Program-made: the position numbers and the translations under genes | In this document: positions 49,401-57,652 of the stretch, one piece after another | How positions within the stretch are numbered: the first letter of the stretch is position 1 | How the letters are laid out: the number at the start of each line of letters is the position of its first letter | Notes under the pieces: model-generated | The model's database searches: none | What the model was told of the DNA's origin: nothing | What the model saw: the letters and a program-made list of their open reading frames with translations, nothing else | Source: Streptomyces sp. NRRL F-4489 | Lineage (GTDB): Bacteria; Actinomycetota; Actinomycetes; Streptomycetales; Streptomycetaceae | Length of the DNA stretch: 64,000 nucleotides | Assembly (NCBI RefSeq): GCF_001509485.1 | Contig: NZ_LLZI01000124.1 | Coordinates: forward strand, 1-64,000 | Direction of reading: 5' to 3'

Positions 49401-50966
49401 TTACTGAAACGCCTCGGACGAGGTACTTCCGCCCTCGAACTGACCGATGTGGATCGCGATGAATTCCGCTGGGCGCAGCAGCGCCAGTCCGATGTCAATG
49501 TGGACCTCGCCGTTGGCGACTGTCTGCTCGGTGTTATTTGTCTCGTTGCACACGACTCTGAAGGCAGTTTCAGGGCTGCCGCCCTTGAGCTGGCCTGCCT
49601 GGGTCATTTCGGTCAGCCGCTGCGTGATGATTGTGGTCAGCGACGCCCAGAGATCCGGAGTGTTGGGCTGAAAAACAGCGTAACCAGTCGACTCAACGAG
49701 CAGTTTCCTCACATGGATAAGGAAACGCCTCACAGCTATGTACCGGTCTGGATACCCCGCCTTTATCGTGCGCCCGCCCATTGGGCAATAGCCCGCGCTC
49801 GGTACGTAGCGAATGATGTTGATGCCCGCCACATTCAGCTCATCGAGCTGTGCATCGGTGAAACGGAACTGGGCGCTGAAGACCCCGCGGAGCACGGCCT
49901 CCTCGCCCGCAGGAGTTCGGTGCGGCCCATGGGCGATGTCGAACCGCGCGAACTGGCCCATCAGCGCGCCCCCGGGGGGAAGCAGGCGCGTCGCACCCAC
50001 AGCTGCTACTGCGGGATCTGCTGTCTGAATCCACGGTCCGTAGACAGCCGCATAGGAGGAGGCGCGCAGCGGTGCCGGAGTAGTTCCGCCATTGACCAGT
50101 GGGCTCAGTTCTCGCATCTTGGCCAGCGCCACCTCGGTCGGCGTGCCGTCAGGGACCTGCGGGGTGTCGACGATGAGGAAGGCGTACGCGTAGCGCTCGC
50201 ACCAGTCGATGACCGGGTTGAGGACGGCGGCGTCGGATACCCCGGGGAGATTGATGTTGAGAGCCGCGTTGGTGGATTCGAGTGACTGCGCGGCAGCCGA
50301 AAGGTCCGGTGCGGCAGAGCCGTTCGAGCCGCCCGCGAGCGGCTTGTCGACTGTGACGGCGGGCGTGTTGTCGGTCGTCCACGCAAGGGGCCCGAGGTAG
50401 GCCAGAGAGATGAATCTGGATCCGCTGTCGGGTGCGTTGACGAGCGCGATAGCGTTTCGGGTGTCGGTGGGGTCCAGACTGACGTCGGTGTAGCGCTCAA
50501 CGAGGCCGCCAGCGGTATCTCCAGCCGTCTTCACCGTCAGGGTGAAACGGCCAGGAGCCGTACCCGCATCGGTCACGCTGACCGTCAGTCCGTTGGCGAA
50601 AGCGCCCGGCGCGGTCGCGGTCACGCGCAGCACGTCCTTGGGGCTGGAGTTCTCACCCCCGGACTGGCGGTCCTTCAGCACCAGTGACGCCGTTTTCGCA
50701 TCTGCTGAGACTGCCCTCACGACATAGCAGGCTCTTCCCCCGTTGACGAAAAACTGGTGCACGGCGAACGGAAGCATGGAGTCGGCGCTGAACCCGCCGT
50801 ACAGTGACACGAATTCCGCCCAGCTCCGAATCAGCGTCGGCTTGGACGGTCCGAAATCATGGGCTCCCACAAAAGCTGCAATGAATTCCCCCGCCGGGGG
50901 TTCATTCACCACGATTGGATTCAGTGTCTCATCGACGAAGATTCCTGGACGCTTGTACGTGGCCAT
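49401..50966 (-). CDS. Contractile tail sheath protein
   Basis: 521 residues from the ATG at 50966. KRPGIFVDETLNPIV opens as sheath proteins do, with AAFVGAHDFGPSKPTLIRSWAEFVSLYG next. C-terminal motifs are NVAGINIIRYVPSAGY, MGGRTIKAGYPDRYIAVRRFLIHVRK and a final strand pattern with GEVHIDIGLALLRPAEFI that joins neighbouring subunits. Presence of sheath plus gp25 and J shows a contractile (myovirus-type) tail. Confidence 0.95.
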   Translation of the reverse strand: MATYKRPGIFVDETLNPIVVNEPPAGEFIAAFVGAHDFGPSKPTLIRSWAEFVSLYGGFSADSMLPFAVHQFFVNGGRACYVVRAVSADAKTASLVLKDRQSGGENSSPKDVLRVTATAPGAFANGLTVSVTDAGTAPGRFTLTVKTAGDTAGGLVERYTDVSLDPTDTRNAIALVNAPDSGSRFISLAYLGPLAWTTDNTPAVTVDKPLAGGSNGSAAPDLSAAAQSLESTNAALNINLPGVSDAAVLNPVIDWCERYAYAFLIVDTPQVPDGTPTEVALAKMRELSPLVNGGTTPAPLRASSYAAVYGPWIQTADPAVAAVGATRLLPPGGALMGQFARFDIAHGPHRTPAGEEAVLRGVFSAQFRFTDAQLDELNVAGINIIRYVPSAGYCPMGGRTIKAGYPDRYIAVRRFLIHVRKLLVESTGYAVFQPNTPDLWASLTTIITQRLTEMTQAGQLKGGSPETAFRVVCNETNNTEQTVANGEVHIDIGLALLRPAEFIAIHIGQFEGGSTSSEAFQ

Positions 50967-50980
50967 GCGGCTCCTTAGCA

Positions 50981-51580
50981 CTACGGGACCTGCGCGTCGT
51001 GCAGATCGGTGATGACGGTCTTGACCGGCGTGGGAGTGGACACGGCCCCGAGGACCTCACTAGTGACGCTAACGAGGTAAGCGGCAGTAAGGAGGCGCTT
51101 TTGATGCTCGTCCCAGCCTATGTGAAATTCTGGCCCCTCTAGTTCGAGGCTACGTACAGTGCCGTCCTCGGGGACTTCCAGATAACCGAAGCGCACAGGA
51201 AGAAGGTCCACGGAGCTGAGTCGAGCGACCAGGTCCGTAAGATGCGCCTGCTTCCGGCACAGCACATTGACCTGGTATTCGATCCGGTATGGAATGGGAT
51301 TGTCCGTGTAGTACGGAGAAGCCGCCCCATCAGCCATGCCGGGCCAAGGCGCGTAGCCCTCTGGCGCATAGCCGAGCTGCACAACACCCCGGGCTTCTCG
51401 ACGCGGGTCGCGCACAGCGCGCGTGCGCTCCAGGACAATGAGAGGGAAAGTTTGATCGGCCAGCTCGCTTTCCGGATAGGAGAACCGCACCCCGACAGGG
51501 GTCTCCATGGAACCGTCTTTCACACTGAGCCCCTGGAGCTTTCGCCGCAATGCGGCATCCTCGTTCAGCAGCCACGGCAT
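50981..51580 (-). CDS. Tail terminator/connector-like protein
   Basis: 199 residues, 14 bp before the sheath gene. LADQTFPLIVLERTRAVRDPRREARG and YRIEYQVNVLCRKQAHLTDLVARL match the general look of tail terminator proteins, mixed alpha/beta. Position supports this. No diagnostic motif. Confidence 0.55.
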   Translation of the reverse strand: MPWLLNEDAALRRKLQGLSVKDGSMETPVGVRFSYPESELADQTFPLIVLERTRAVRDPRREARGVVQLGYAPEGYAPWPGMADGAASPYYTDNPIPYRIEYQVNVLCRKQAHLTDLVARLSSVDLLPVRFGYLEVPEDGTVRSLELEGPEFHIGWDEHQKRLLTAAYLVSVTSEVLGAVSTPTPVKTVITDLHDAQVP

Positions 51581-51643
51581 CGATTTGACCTCTCAGAAAC
51601 TCCGACAGGTCCAGATTCACATCAGATGTGCATGCGGTGTTAG

Positions 51644-52183
51644 CTAGTCATTCTGGCGGACATGCCGCGAACCGAAACGCCGGTAATCGTCGAAAATGGA
51701 ATCTGCCGTGATTTCATCAGGCATGATTTCGGTGAGCTTCAGCGAAACCACGAAATCGTGTCGCCTCAATCGGCCCAGAGCCTGGAGGTCGTCGATCCGG
51801 TGTAGACACCCGTCATAACCGATCCAGTCACTCAGATACCTGCGGGTGTCGATGTCTGGCTGACTGATGCCGACTCGGGCGAGCTGCCGCGCGGCGGCCG
51901 TCACGTACAGCGGAGCCACCTGGTACAGGCCCTGCGCGGTGCGCTCGACGGCGCCCTGGTCGCGAGAGACGTCCATCACTGGCACCGTGATCGGTGGATG
52001 GTAGGCCCGGCCTCCGGGAGCTGCGCCCTCGTCGTAGACGTCGTGAGCGTGGGACTGCGCTGGCGCGGCCCGGAACCACGAGACGCAGTCGCCCTTGCGG
52101 TGCTGCCAGGCACGCAGCCCGGCGTCGATCCGGGCCGCGTGGTATGCGGTGCTGAAGCGCCCGCTCTTCCAGTCGGCCCTCAT
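51644..52183 (-). CDS. Head-tail connector protein (putative)
   Basis: 179 residues from the ATG at 52183, overlapping the previous stop by ATGA. Basic N-terminus (RADWKSGRFSTAYHAARIDAGLRAW), later TEIMPDEITADSIFDDYRRF. It lies between the adaptor and terminator-like genes. Function inferred from order only. Confidence 0.5.
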   Translation of the reverse strand: MRADWKSGRFSTAYHAARIDAGLRAWQHRKGDCVSWFRAAPAQSHAHDVYDEGAAPGGRAYHPPITVPVMDVSRDQGAVERTAQGLYQVAPLYVTAAARQLARVGISQPDIDTRRYLSDWIGYDGCLHRIDDLQALGRLRRHDFVVSLKLTEIMPDEITADSIFDDYRRFGSRHVRQND

Positions 52184-52998
52184 CCGGTGAGCCCGCTGAT
52201 GATGGGCGATGCGATGCCGGAGGGGTCTTCGTTGCGGCGGTCGATGGGCGGGAGCTGGCGCGTTGGGTAGGCAGAGTCGTCGTACTCGCGCGGCGTGAAG
52301 ATGGGCACGAGACGGTTGTTGTACGGAGAGACGCGGCGCAGTGTCGCCATTTCGATGCGGTAGAGGCCCACGTTGAGCTGCTGACACAGGTCCCGGTATC
52401 GCGTCTCCAGATTCTCAATCTGCGCCATAACCTGGGTGTAGATCTGCCCGCGGGCGACGTGCGTGCCCTCTGCCGTGTGGATGTCGGGCTCCATGGAGGC
52501 GTCCGTCGCCACCGCCCACAGCACATTGACGGCCGCCAAGACGGCCAGCGGCAGCTCCTCGATCTCCGGCAGCGTCGCCAGGGTCACCGGTTCGTCCTCG
52601 TACCGGTAGAACCCCTCCGCCGACCGATACCGGACCGTGACGACCCGGTCGGAGCAGTGCTGGAGGACCGCGTCCTGGAGGTGGATGACCAGCTCCTGGT
52701 CGTCGACCATGCCGCCGGATCGTCCCTCCACGATCACCACGGCGCCCAGCGGCAGCGGTCCCAGACCCTCCCGGAAAATGACCCGCCCTTCCCGGGAGAG
52801 CAGGGTGTAGTCCGTACCAGCGGCCAGCTCACGGCTCTGACCGCCCTGGACAAGCAGAGCCTTGGTGATGGTGACGCGTGTCTGGGAGAGGTCGTATTCA
52901 GACAGCTCGCCCGTGCCGGTCAGCACATCGCGGAACTCGCTGCCGAAATCGCCGAGCAGCGAGCGGACCCGCGCAAGCATCTGTGCCTGATCAGCCAT
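52180..52998 (-). CDS. Head-tail adaptor-like protein
   Basis: 272 residues. ARVRSLLGDFGSEFRDVLTG opens; GTDYTLLSREGRVIFREGLGPLPLGAVVIVEG is beta-rich, and LQDAVLQHCSDRVV and AVLAAVNVLWAVATDAS are helices. Proteins of this shape occur beside the portal-side connector in actinophages. Starts at 52998 with a one-base overlap. Confidence 0.55.
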   Translation of the reverse strand: MADQAQMLARVRSLLGDFGSEFRDVLTGTGELSEYDLSQTRVTITKALLVQGGQSRELAAGTDYTLLSREGRVIFREGLGPLPLGAVVIVEGRSGGMVDDQELVIHLQDAVLQHCSDRVVTVRYRSAEGFYRYEDEPVTLATLPEIEELPLAVLAAVNVLWAVATDASMEPDIHTAEGTHVARGQIYTQVMAQIENLETRYRDLCQQLNVGLYRIEMATLRRVSPYNNRLVPIFTPREYDDSAYPTRQLPPIDRRNEDPSGIASPIISGLTG

Positions 52999-53600
52999 CA
53001 GCCCACCCCGCAGGACAGGGCCCCAGCCCTGATGGACACCGACTCCCCCGCATGCACCTCGTGCGGGTCAGTCAGCTCGATGACACTGACGACCCTGCCG
53101 GACCCGTCTGACGCCGCCAGCGTGACAGCGACGTGCGTGACGCTGACCGCCGCACCGCTCGGCAGCAGCGGCCCGAAAACGATCTCTGCGGCGTTCGCCG
53201 CCGCGCTGATGCGACCCTGGTCGTCGACCCCTATCTCCCCCAGCTCCAGCAACTGCGGGAGATAGCCCTCAGCGTCGATTTCGCTCTGCGCCAGCGTGGC
53301 CAGCGTGACCGTCCGCCCTGGATCGCTGGTCAGCAGATGCACGTGCCGAGCCACCTCCCGAGGCGGGACGGCGCCAACCTCGGCCTTCAGTGCGGCCAGA
53401 CCCTCCGGTGTGGAGGCCGCCGCGAGCAGGTCCTCCAGAAAGCCGCGCGGCAGGCACCTCATCAAGGCGCCGCGCTCGGGAGTCACCGCCCAGGCCGTGT
53501 GAAGGCAGTCGCTCACCACCGCCGGGAGGTCCGGTGCGGCCACCATGGCACGCGTCAGCTCCACACTGGTCTGAACCGGGACGTATGTCGGCACCGTCAC
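52998..53600 (-). CDS. Hypothetical head/connector-region protein
   Basis: 200 residues. Helical first half (ELTRAMVAAPDLPAVVSDCL), beta second half (VSVTHVAVTLAASDGSGRVVSVIELTDPHEV). No family recognised; ATGA-type coupling with neighbours places it in the connector cluster. Confidence 0.5.
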   Translation of the reverse strand: MTVPTYVPVQTSVELTRAMVAAPDLPAVVSDCLHTAWAVTPERGALMRCLPRGFLEDLLAAASTPEGLAALKAEVGAVPPREVARHVHLLTSDPGRTVTLATLAQSEIDAEGYLPQLLELGEIGVDDQGRISAAANAAEIVFGPLLPSGAAVSVTHVAVTLAASDGSGRVVSVIELTDPHEVHAGESVSIRAGALSCGVG

Positions 53601-53899
53601 TGCACCTCCTGGGCAATCTCGTCAGGACTGGGAAGTTCGACCGGCGGCGGATCAGGGTCCGGCTGCGGATCGGGCGGCGGCACGACAGGCGGCGGGGTGT
53701 ACTCGGAGAAGTGCTTTTTGAAAAACGTCTGCGAGTACCGGATCAGTCGAGGGGGCGGTGATGTCCTGCCAGCAGGGAACGAGAAAATGACGCTGCCATT
53801 GGCGACGGAAATAACATCCACGACGCTGCCCGGCTCCAGCCGCCCATACCCAATACCAATGCCGTCAGAAGACGTCAGCTGATACGAACGGCCTGCCAT
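53597..53899 (-). CDS. Hypothetical protein with beta N-terminus and Pro-rich tail
   Basis: 100 residues from the ATG at 53899 (53920 also possible). GRSYQLTSSDGIGIGYGRLEPGSVVDVISV is SH3-like; the C-terminus is PPPVVPPPDPQPDPDPPPVE, a disordered spacer. Possible capsid or connector decoration. Function unknown. Confidence 0.5.
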   Translation of the reverse strand: MAGRSYQLTSSDGIGIGYGRLEPGSVVDVISVANGSVIFSFPAGRTSPPPRLIRYSQTFFKKHFSEYTPPPVVPPPDPQPDPDPPPVELPSPDEIAQEVQ

Positions 53900-53907
53900 A
53901 ACCGACG

Positions 53908-54270
53908 TCAGGCCCCCCACACGTAGCCCTTTTCTGCAAGATGGTTGTACACGAACGCAGGCACCTTGTAGGTACGACCGGCTTCAAAGGTGAACGTATT
54001 TCGGTAGCCGATCGTCACGTTCTCCAGATCCTCCACCACACGCATCTCGCGGGTGCTCTCACCGACAACGACCGGCAGCTGTTCAACATTGGCAGCAGGC
54101 GGGGCAGTCAGGTCCACGACCTGGGATCGGACCTCGTCAGCAACCTGCGCCTCGGCCAACTGCGCCTTGGCGGCTTCCTTCTCGGCCAGGTCGCGGTTCG
54201 TCTCCAGCGTTCGCTTGACCCGGCCGGTGGCATCCCGAGGGCTCGTCACGCGCTTAGCAGTCGTCGCCAT
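53908..54270 (-). CDS. Hypothetical protein, first of the connector cluster
   Basis: 120 residues from the ATG at 54270. A Lys/Glu-rich helix (TLETNRDLAEKEAAKAQLAEAQVADEV), then FTFEAGRTYKVPAFVYNHLAEKGYVWG. The last motif is typical of small actinophage head-region proteins. It starts the tail/connector operon, immediately left of a terminator. Confidence 0.55.
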   Translation of the reverse strand: MATTAKRVTSPRDATGRVKRTLETNRDLAEKEAAKAQLAEAQVADEVRSQVVDLTAPPAANVEQLPVVVGESTREMRVVEDLENVTIGYRNTFTFEAGRTYKVPAFVYNHLAEKGYVWGA

Positions 54271-54288
54271 CTCTAGACTCCTCACATA

Positions 54289-54326
54289 GCAAAATCCCTG
54301 CGACGGAATCTTCGCAGGGATTTTGC
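54289..54326 (-). terminator. Perfect 14-bp hairpin, left border of the inserted cassette
   Basis: GCAAAATCCCTGCG (54289-54302) pairs with CGCAGGGATTTTGC (54313-54326). It stops leftward transcripts from the accessory cassette before the connector genes. Confidence 0.85.
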
Positions 54327-54420
54327 CTGGGGAGTTATACGGGTCGGCCTGTTACTGGGTTCCCCGCCCCGCGAACAGGCGGCTTCGATATCGACTTCGC
54401 CACCCAAGCAGTGCTATGTC

Positions 54421-54449
54421 GCTGACCAGCGGAGGTGCCCCTGGTCAGC
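54421..54449 (-). terminator. 9-bp hairpin at the end of the DAHHD protein gene
   Basis: GCTGACCAG (54421-54429) pairs with CTGGTCAGC (54441-54449), overlapping the stop at 54445. No U-run. Confidence 0.5.
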
Positions 54450-55194
54450 CGTTGAGGCGCTGCACCTTGGTGCTCAAAATCGCTTGCATTTCGATGATGC
54501 GCCTAGGGTCCGGACGGGGGTGCATCCACTTGTTCTTGGGGTGCATCTGAGCCCGCAACGGCGCGGCTTTCAGAAAGGCACTGAAAGTATGGTCTTCCCA
54601 CGGGGGTACCCACGCTCCGGAGCGGCATACGAAGCAGGCTGAGAAGGCGACCGGAGGCGGCACGCCGTCGTCAATAGACATGGCCACTTCTACTAGCGGC
54701 TCTTCGGTCGGGCGGTCCAGTGACTCACGCCATGGCGGAAAGTGGACGTGTAGCTCGGCGCCTGCCCACGCATGGGCCAACATCCAATTTTCGCACCGGA
54801 TCCCGTCGCCGCTAGCCTTCCACTCTTCGAAGCTCGCGTGATTGAGCTTGCACCCCGCATCATGGTGCGCGTCGTACAGGTGGATCGTGTCCCACGAGCC
54901 TTCACCGCCCACGTCGCTTGGCCATAGATGCCCCGCCCACGCGTTGCTGTCTGCGTAGATCAACGGAGCCCCGTCCGTGAACCAGAACCGCCCCCAGAAC
55001 CCGCCCCAGCCGCTCGCGGTGGGCAGCGGGACTCCGGCTTCGCTGAATCGCTTGGCGCGTTCCACCCACACAACTTCGGTGTGATGTTCGTCTTCGGCCA
55101 CAGGCCATCCGTACAGCTCCGGGTGGGAGCCCATGGGAGCGCCAGCGTCCGGGTTGGGGAAGAAGAAGTCCCAGTCAACGACGAGCAGATGCAT
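54445..55194 (-). CDS. Unknown protein with Asp/His metal-site-like motif
   Basis: 249 residues. MHLLVVDWDFFFPNPD at the N-terminus and IHLYDAHHDAG (about 105-115) are acidic/His patterns similar to those of arginase-fold or UPF0489-type proteins. RCENWMLAHAW and CFVCRSGAWVPPW add aromatic and Cys sites. Low confidence in any family. It is the leftmost gene of the accessory cassette and no partner is evident. Confidence 0.6.
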   Translation of the reverse strand: MHLLVVDWDFFFPNPDAGAPMGSHPELYGWPVAEDEHHTEVVWVERAKRFSEAGVPLPTASGWGGFWGRFWFTDGAPLIYADSNAWAGHLWPSDVGGEGSWDTIHLYDAHHDAGCKLNHASFEEWKASGDGIRCENWMLAHAWAGAELHVHFPPWRESLDRPTEEPLVEVAMSIDDGVPPPVAFSACFVCRSGAWVPPWEDHTFSAFLKAAPLRAQMHPKNKWMHPRPDPRRIIEMQAILSTKVQRLNG

Positions 55195-55233
55195 TCGGTT
55201 ACCTCCTCGGGGGGCAGCTTAGCGGCAGACAGC

Positions 55234-55272
55234 ACTGCCCCCGACCGCAACTTGCCAGCGGCCGGGGGCAGT
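55234..55272 (-). terminator. 10-bp hairpin before the DAHHD protein gene
   Basis: ACTGCCCCCG (55234-55243) pairs with CGGGGGCAGT (55263-55272), just past the 30-residue ORF stop at 55280. Confidence 0.6.
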
Positions 55273-55279
55273 TGATCAC

Positions 55280-55372
55280 TCAGGCGTTCTGGAAGTGACC
55301 AGGGCTTCCGCTGCCGCCCTGGCCGTCGCCGTCCTCAACGTCGGTATTATCCGACCCCGTGGCCGCCGTCAT
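55280..55372 (-). CDS. 30-residue acidic peptide (tentative)
   Basis: ATG at 55372 to TGA at 55280: Asp/Gly-rich (SDNTDVEDGDGQGG). It overlaps the next micro-ORF by 26 bases. No conserved feature; a terminator follows. Could be non-coding. Confidence 0.3.
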   Translation of the reverse strand: MTAATGSDNTDVEDGDGQGGSGSPGHFQNA

Positions 55373-55481
55373 CCTCGCCGCCGTGCGCGGCGGCATTCCT
55401 CTCCAGTGCTTCCTTGAGGGTCACAGGCGTTTGCCTTCCCAAGAAATTCGATTCGAGGAGTTTCCCCGGATCGTGGTGCAC
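55347..55481 (-). CDS. 44-residue peptide (tentative)
   Basis: GTG at 55481 to TAA at 55347. It contains TPVTLKEALERNAAAHGGED, a plausible helix. Only a weak AGCAGG near the start. Small and unrecognised. Confidence 0.35.
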   Translation of the reverse strand: MHHDPGKLLESNFLGRQTPVTLKEALERNAAAHGGEDDGGHGVG

Positions 55482-55506
55482 CTGCTGGCCCGGCCGCCTG
55501 ATGGCC

Positions 55507-55524
55507 GGGGGCTTGCCCGCCCCC
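55507..55524 (-). terminator. Short GC hairpin
   Basis: GGGGGC (55507-55512) pairs with GCCCCC (55519-55524), between the 44-residue and 51-residue genes. Confidence 0.4.
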
Positions 55525-55625
55525 GTCGAGACTCTCGCCCCGGGTGGGGGAATGCGATTGTCTGCGACGGGTAGCGGAGTTTAAAGAGGCGTTATTGGCC
55601 ATTCACGGCGCACCGCCAGAGGTTT

Positions 55626-55781
55626 TCACGTTCCGTACCAGCGCCCCTCCTTCTGGCCGCGCTCATCGAGGTTCTGCGACACCATCGCCTGTCGCTCCTT
55701 GGCGTTTTGAGTGCCAGCCACCTCCGAGTCCCGGTTGCGCCGCTCTTTAGCGGCCTTGATGGTGTGTTTTGCTTTCGACAC
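55626..55781 (-). CDS. 51-residue basic helical protein
   Basis: GTG at 55781 with GAGAGGAAAA upstream. SKAKHTIKAAKERRNRDSEV then QAMVSQNLDERGQKEGRWYG. Highly charged, no cysteine, probably helical. Function unknown; a nucleic-acid-binding peptide is possible. Confidence 0.55.
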   Translation of the reverse strand: MSKAKHTIKAAKERRNRDSEVAGTQNAKERQAMVSQNLDERGQKEGRWYGT

Positions 55782-55876
55782 TGCTTTTCCTCTCTTTCAT
55801 CGGGCCCGTCCCACTAGTCCACCGTTGTTTGGGATGGCGGGCCGGGGTACGGATCCGGCAACGGCGCTAACGACCG

Positions 55877-56032
55877 CTATTTCCCGGACTGCCTGTCGGC
55901 AATCTCCTGTGCAGATTGCGCAGCCGCATCACGTACCGCCGGAGGGAGACTCTCATCTCCGGCTGCCTGACTCAGGCTTTTGATACTGGCGATGTCGTTG
56001 AAAAACTCGTCGTCGTCATTCTGCTTGCCCAT
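55877..56032 (-). CDS. 51-residue acidic helical protein
   Basis: ATG at 56032 with AGAGGTGA upstream, a good ribosome site. GKQNDDDEFFNDIASIKSLSQ and AVRDAAAQSAQEIADRQSGK. Two short helices. Function unknown. It precedes the basic 51-residue protein, and the opposite charges might allow pairing. Confidence 0.55.
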   Translation of the reverse strand: MGKQNDDDEFFNDIASIKSLSQAAGDESLPPAVRDAAAQSAQEIADRQSGK

Positions 56033-56116
56033 GTCACCTCTTTTGAAATCGTTTCAGGTTTCTTACCGGACGAACGCAGGAGCGTAGCGACCGGCGGCAC
56101 ACATGCGGGAGTAGTC

Positions 56117-56362
56117 TCACGACTGTATGCCGCGGGTAGCTACCGTCCATGCTTCGGCCAGCATTCCGTACCTCCGCACTCGAAATCGATATTTCTCCGA
56201 TTCGGCGGCTGTCGCATGCCGACACTGGTCGGGGTCCGCGTCCCATTCTTCCCCAAGGCCAGTTGATTCATCCACCAGCGTCGGAATACCGTCTCGGAAG
56301 TCCGTGACGCGGGCAACGGTTTTTCGGCCTTCATCAAACACTATGCTGCCGACCTTCCACAT
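56117..56362 (-). CDS. Streptomyces-type hypothetical protein
   Basis: 81 residues, with GGGAGG nine bases before the ATG. KVGSIVFDEGRKTVARVTDFRDGIPTLVDE and GEEWDADPDQCRHA match a small beta-barrel type common in Streptomyces genomes, often near XRE-DUF5753/DUF397 or ATPase genes. Function unknown. Confidence 0.6.
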   Translation of the reverse strand: MWKVGSIVFDEGRKTVARVTDFRDGIPTLVDESTGLGEEWDADPDQCRHATAAESEKYRFRVRRYGMLAEAWTVATRGIQS

Positions 56363-56433
56363 CGCGCACCTCCCAGAAGAGAAATGAGTGTGTCAGGAGA
56401 AGGAGTGCTCACCCTTGGGCCGAGTGTTTCGGA

Positions 56434-56772
56434 TCAGGGACTTATCCCCTCAACGCTTTGGCGCTGTTTCGATCGAGCAGCCGCACTCCGCTCCAACGCC
56501 TCCGCATAGCCCCTCTGCATTTCTTCGCTTCGTCGCCCTCTTCGTAATTGAACGCCCGCCGCCAGCAACATTCTGTGCACGAAGTCACGTGACCGCCCAG
56601 TCGCACCCACTAGAATTGGGAAAGAGGCTCCCGCATCGTAGTGCCGCTTCAAAGCGTCGCGGACCTGCACCTTTTGCTTGGGAGTCAGCCGCTGCCGCGG
56701 ATCCAATCTCGGTATCTCTGGCAATTCAGCCTCGCCCGTCAGACTCACGTCCCCTCGCTCCTCCCCTACCAC
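56434..56772 (-). CDS. Helix-turn-helix protein 1
   Basis: 112 residues. LTPKQKVQVRDALKRHYDAGASFPILVGATGRSRDFVHRMLLAAGVQLR is an HTH of the type found in Streptomyces (YDAGxS...TGRSxxFVHRMLxxAGV). The C-terminal half is basic. It overlaps the 3' end of the next HTH gene by 47 bases. Probably a small DNA-binding regulator. Confidence 0.65.
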   Translation of the reverse strand: MVGEERGDVSLTGEAELPEIPRLDPRQRLTPKQKVQVRDALKRHYDAGASFPILVGATGRSRDFVHRMLLAAGVQLRRGRRSEEMQRGYAEALERSAAARSKQRQSVEGISP

Positions 56773-56947
56773 GGATCTTTACGCCCCAACCGACGAGCGT
56801 GCCCTTCAGCCAGTACTCACTGACCTGGAAATCACTGGCGATCTTATTAAGCGGCTCCCCGCCGTCGTACCGATTGACCACTTCAGCCTTACTGCGTCGT
56901 ACAGTCTGCCGCGCTTCTTCGACCTCTTTTTGAGTCCGCCGCGCCAT
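56726..56947 (-). CDS. Helix-turn-helix protein 2
   Basis: 73 residues. VVNRYDGGEPLNKIASDFQVSEYWLKGTLVGWGVKIRGRG parallels HTH protein 1: YDGGEP for YDAGAS and a following recognition helix. It reads as a shortened paralogue. The two overlap, implying coupled synthesis and perhaps a heterodimer. Confidence 0.65.
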   Translation of the reverse strand: MARRTQKEVEEARQTVRRSKAEVVNRYDGGEPLNKIASDFQVSEYWLKGTLVGWGVKIRGRGGARGRESDGRG

Positions 56948-57241
56948 CTACCCATCTCCCAACGTCGCATAGCTGCGGTACCGGCGGGTGTGGCACCTCG
57001 TACAAGAACTCCGGCCGCCATCGTCGGTCTCCCAACGGCACGGCTTTTCAGCTGAGTCTGTCGGGCCGTCGTATCTCAGTACGCAGATGTGACCCGCAAG
57101 ACCGTGCGCGGCAATCAGTCCTCTCCAGTACCGACCCACCCCTACGTCACGAGAGAAATCCCTCTCGGCCTGAAGCGCTAGAGCTAACCACCCTTGGCAC
57201 GTCTCACATTTACCGGAACCCTTACCCCGAGCCACTGCCAT
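56948..57241 (-). CDS. Cys-rich hypothetical protein
   Basis: 97 residues from the ATG at 57241 (57289 is upstream in frame). KCETCQGWLALAL and CTRCHTRRYRSY form two CxxC knuckles; HICVLRYDGP lies between. Possible zinc-bound nucleic-acid protein. Function unknown. Confidence 0.55.
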   Translation of the reverse strand: MAVARGKGSGKCETCQGWLALALQAERDFSRDVGVGRYWRGLIAAHGLAGHICVLRYDGPTDSAEKPCRWETDDGGRSSCTRCHTRRYRSYATLGDG

Positions 57242-57248
57242 CCCCCGG

Positions 57249-57638
57249 TCACTTGGCAGACGCCTGATTTTCTTCACACTCGTCTTCATCTATGCAGGCG
57301 GGCGTGATATTTACAGCGCCGGTGTAGTCGTCGTGGTAAATCCAGACCTCAATCTGGTCGTACCGCCGTGGCACATGACAAACCGCACACCGAAAAATCG
57401 CTGGGTCGTCACCGAGCGCTGCCTCACACTTAGCGTCACAGAGTTTTGCAGCATCGTATTTAGAACTCTGACACCAGCTACGAACCGTGCACTGGGCCAG
57501 GTCCAGGCAACTCATTGTCAGTGCTTTTCGATAGTCCGTCATAAACCGGGAAATTCCGAGACGACTGATGGGGACTAGACAGGTACAGAACCAGCAAGAA
57601 TACAGAACACTCCCCTGGACATCCCAATCGTCACCCAT
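57249..57638 (-). CDS. Cys-rich hypothetical protein
   Basis: 129 residues from the ATG at 57638. CWFCTC, CLDLAQCTVRSWC, LCDAKCEA, CAVCHVPRRYDQ and the acidic end DEDECEEN. The number of cysteines suggests two zinc sites. Function unknown. Confidence 0.55.
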   Translation of the reverse strand: MGDDWDVQGSVLYSCWFCTCLVPISRLGISRFMTDYRKALTMSCLDLAQCTVRSWCQSSKYDAAKLCDAKCEAALGDDPAIFRCAVCHVPRRYDQIEVWIYHDDYTGAVNITPACIDEDECEENQASAK

Positions 57639-57652
57639 CACCGTCCCCCTAC

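Noticed and set aside
38000-54270. Extracellular contractile injection system (eCIS) instead of a phage
   Set aside because: Portal, scaffold, capsid, integrase and lysis genes are present, and the AAA+ ATPase typical of eCIS is absent.
54330-54444. tRNA-like fold
   Set aside because: A GCCTGTT/AACAGGC pair is present but no cloverleaf with acceptor stem and T-arm can be drawn.
55369-55602. 77-residue minus-strand ORF
   Set aside because: Low-complexity, overlaps a GC hairpin and competes with a better supported small frame; kept as unassigned.
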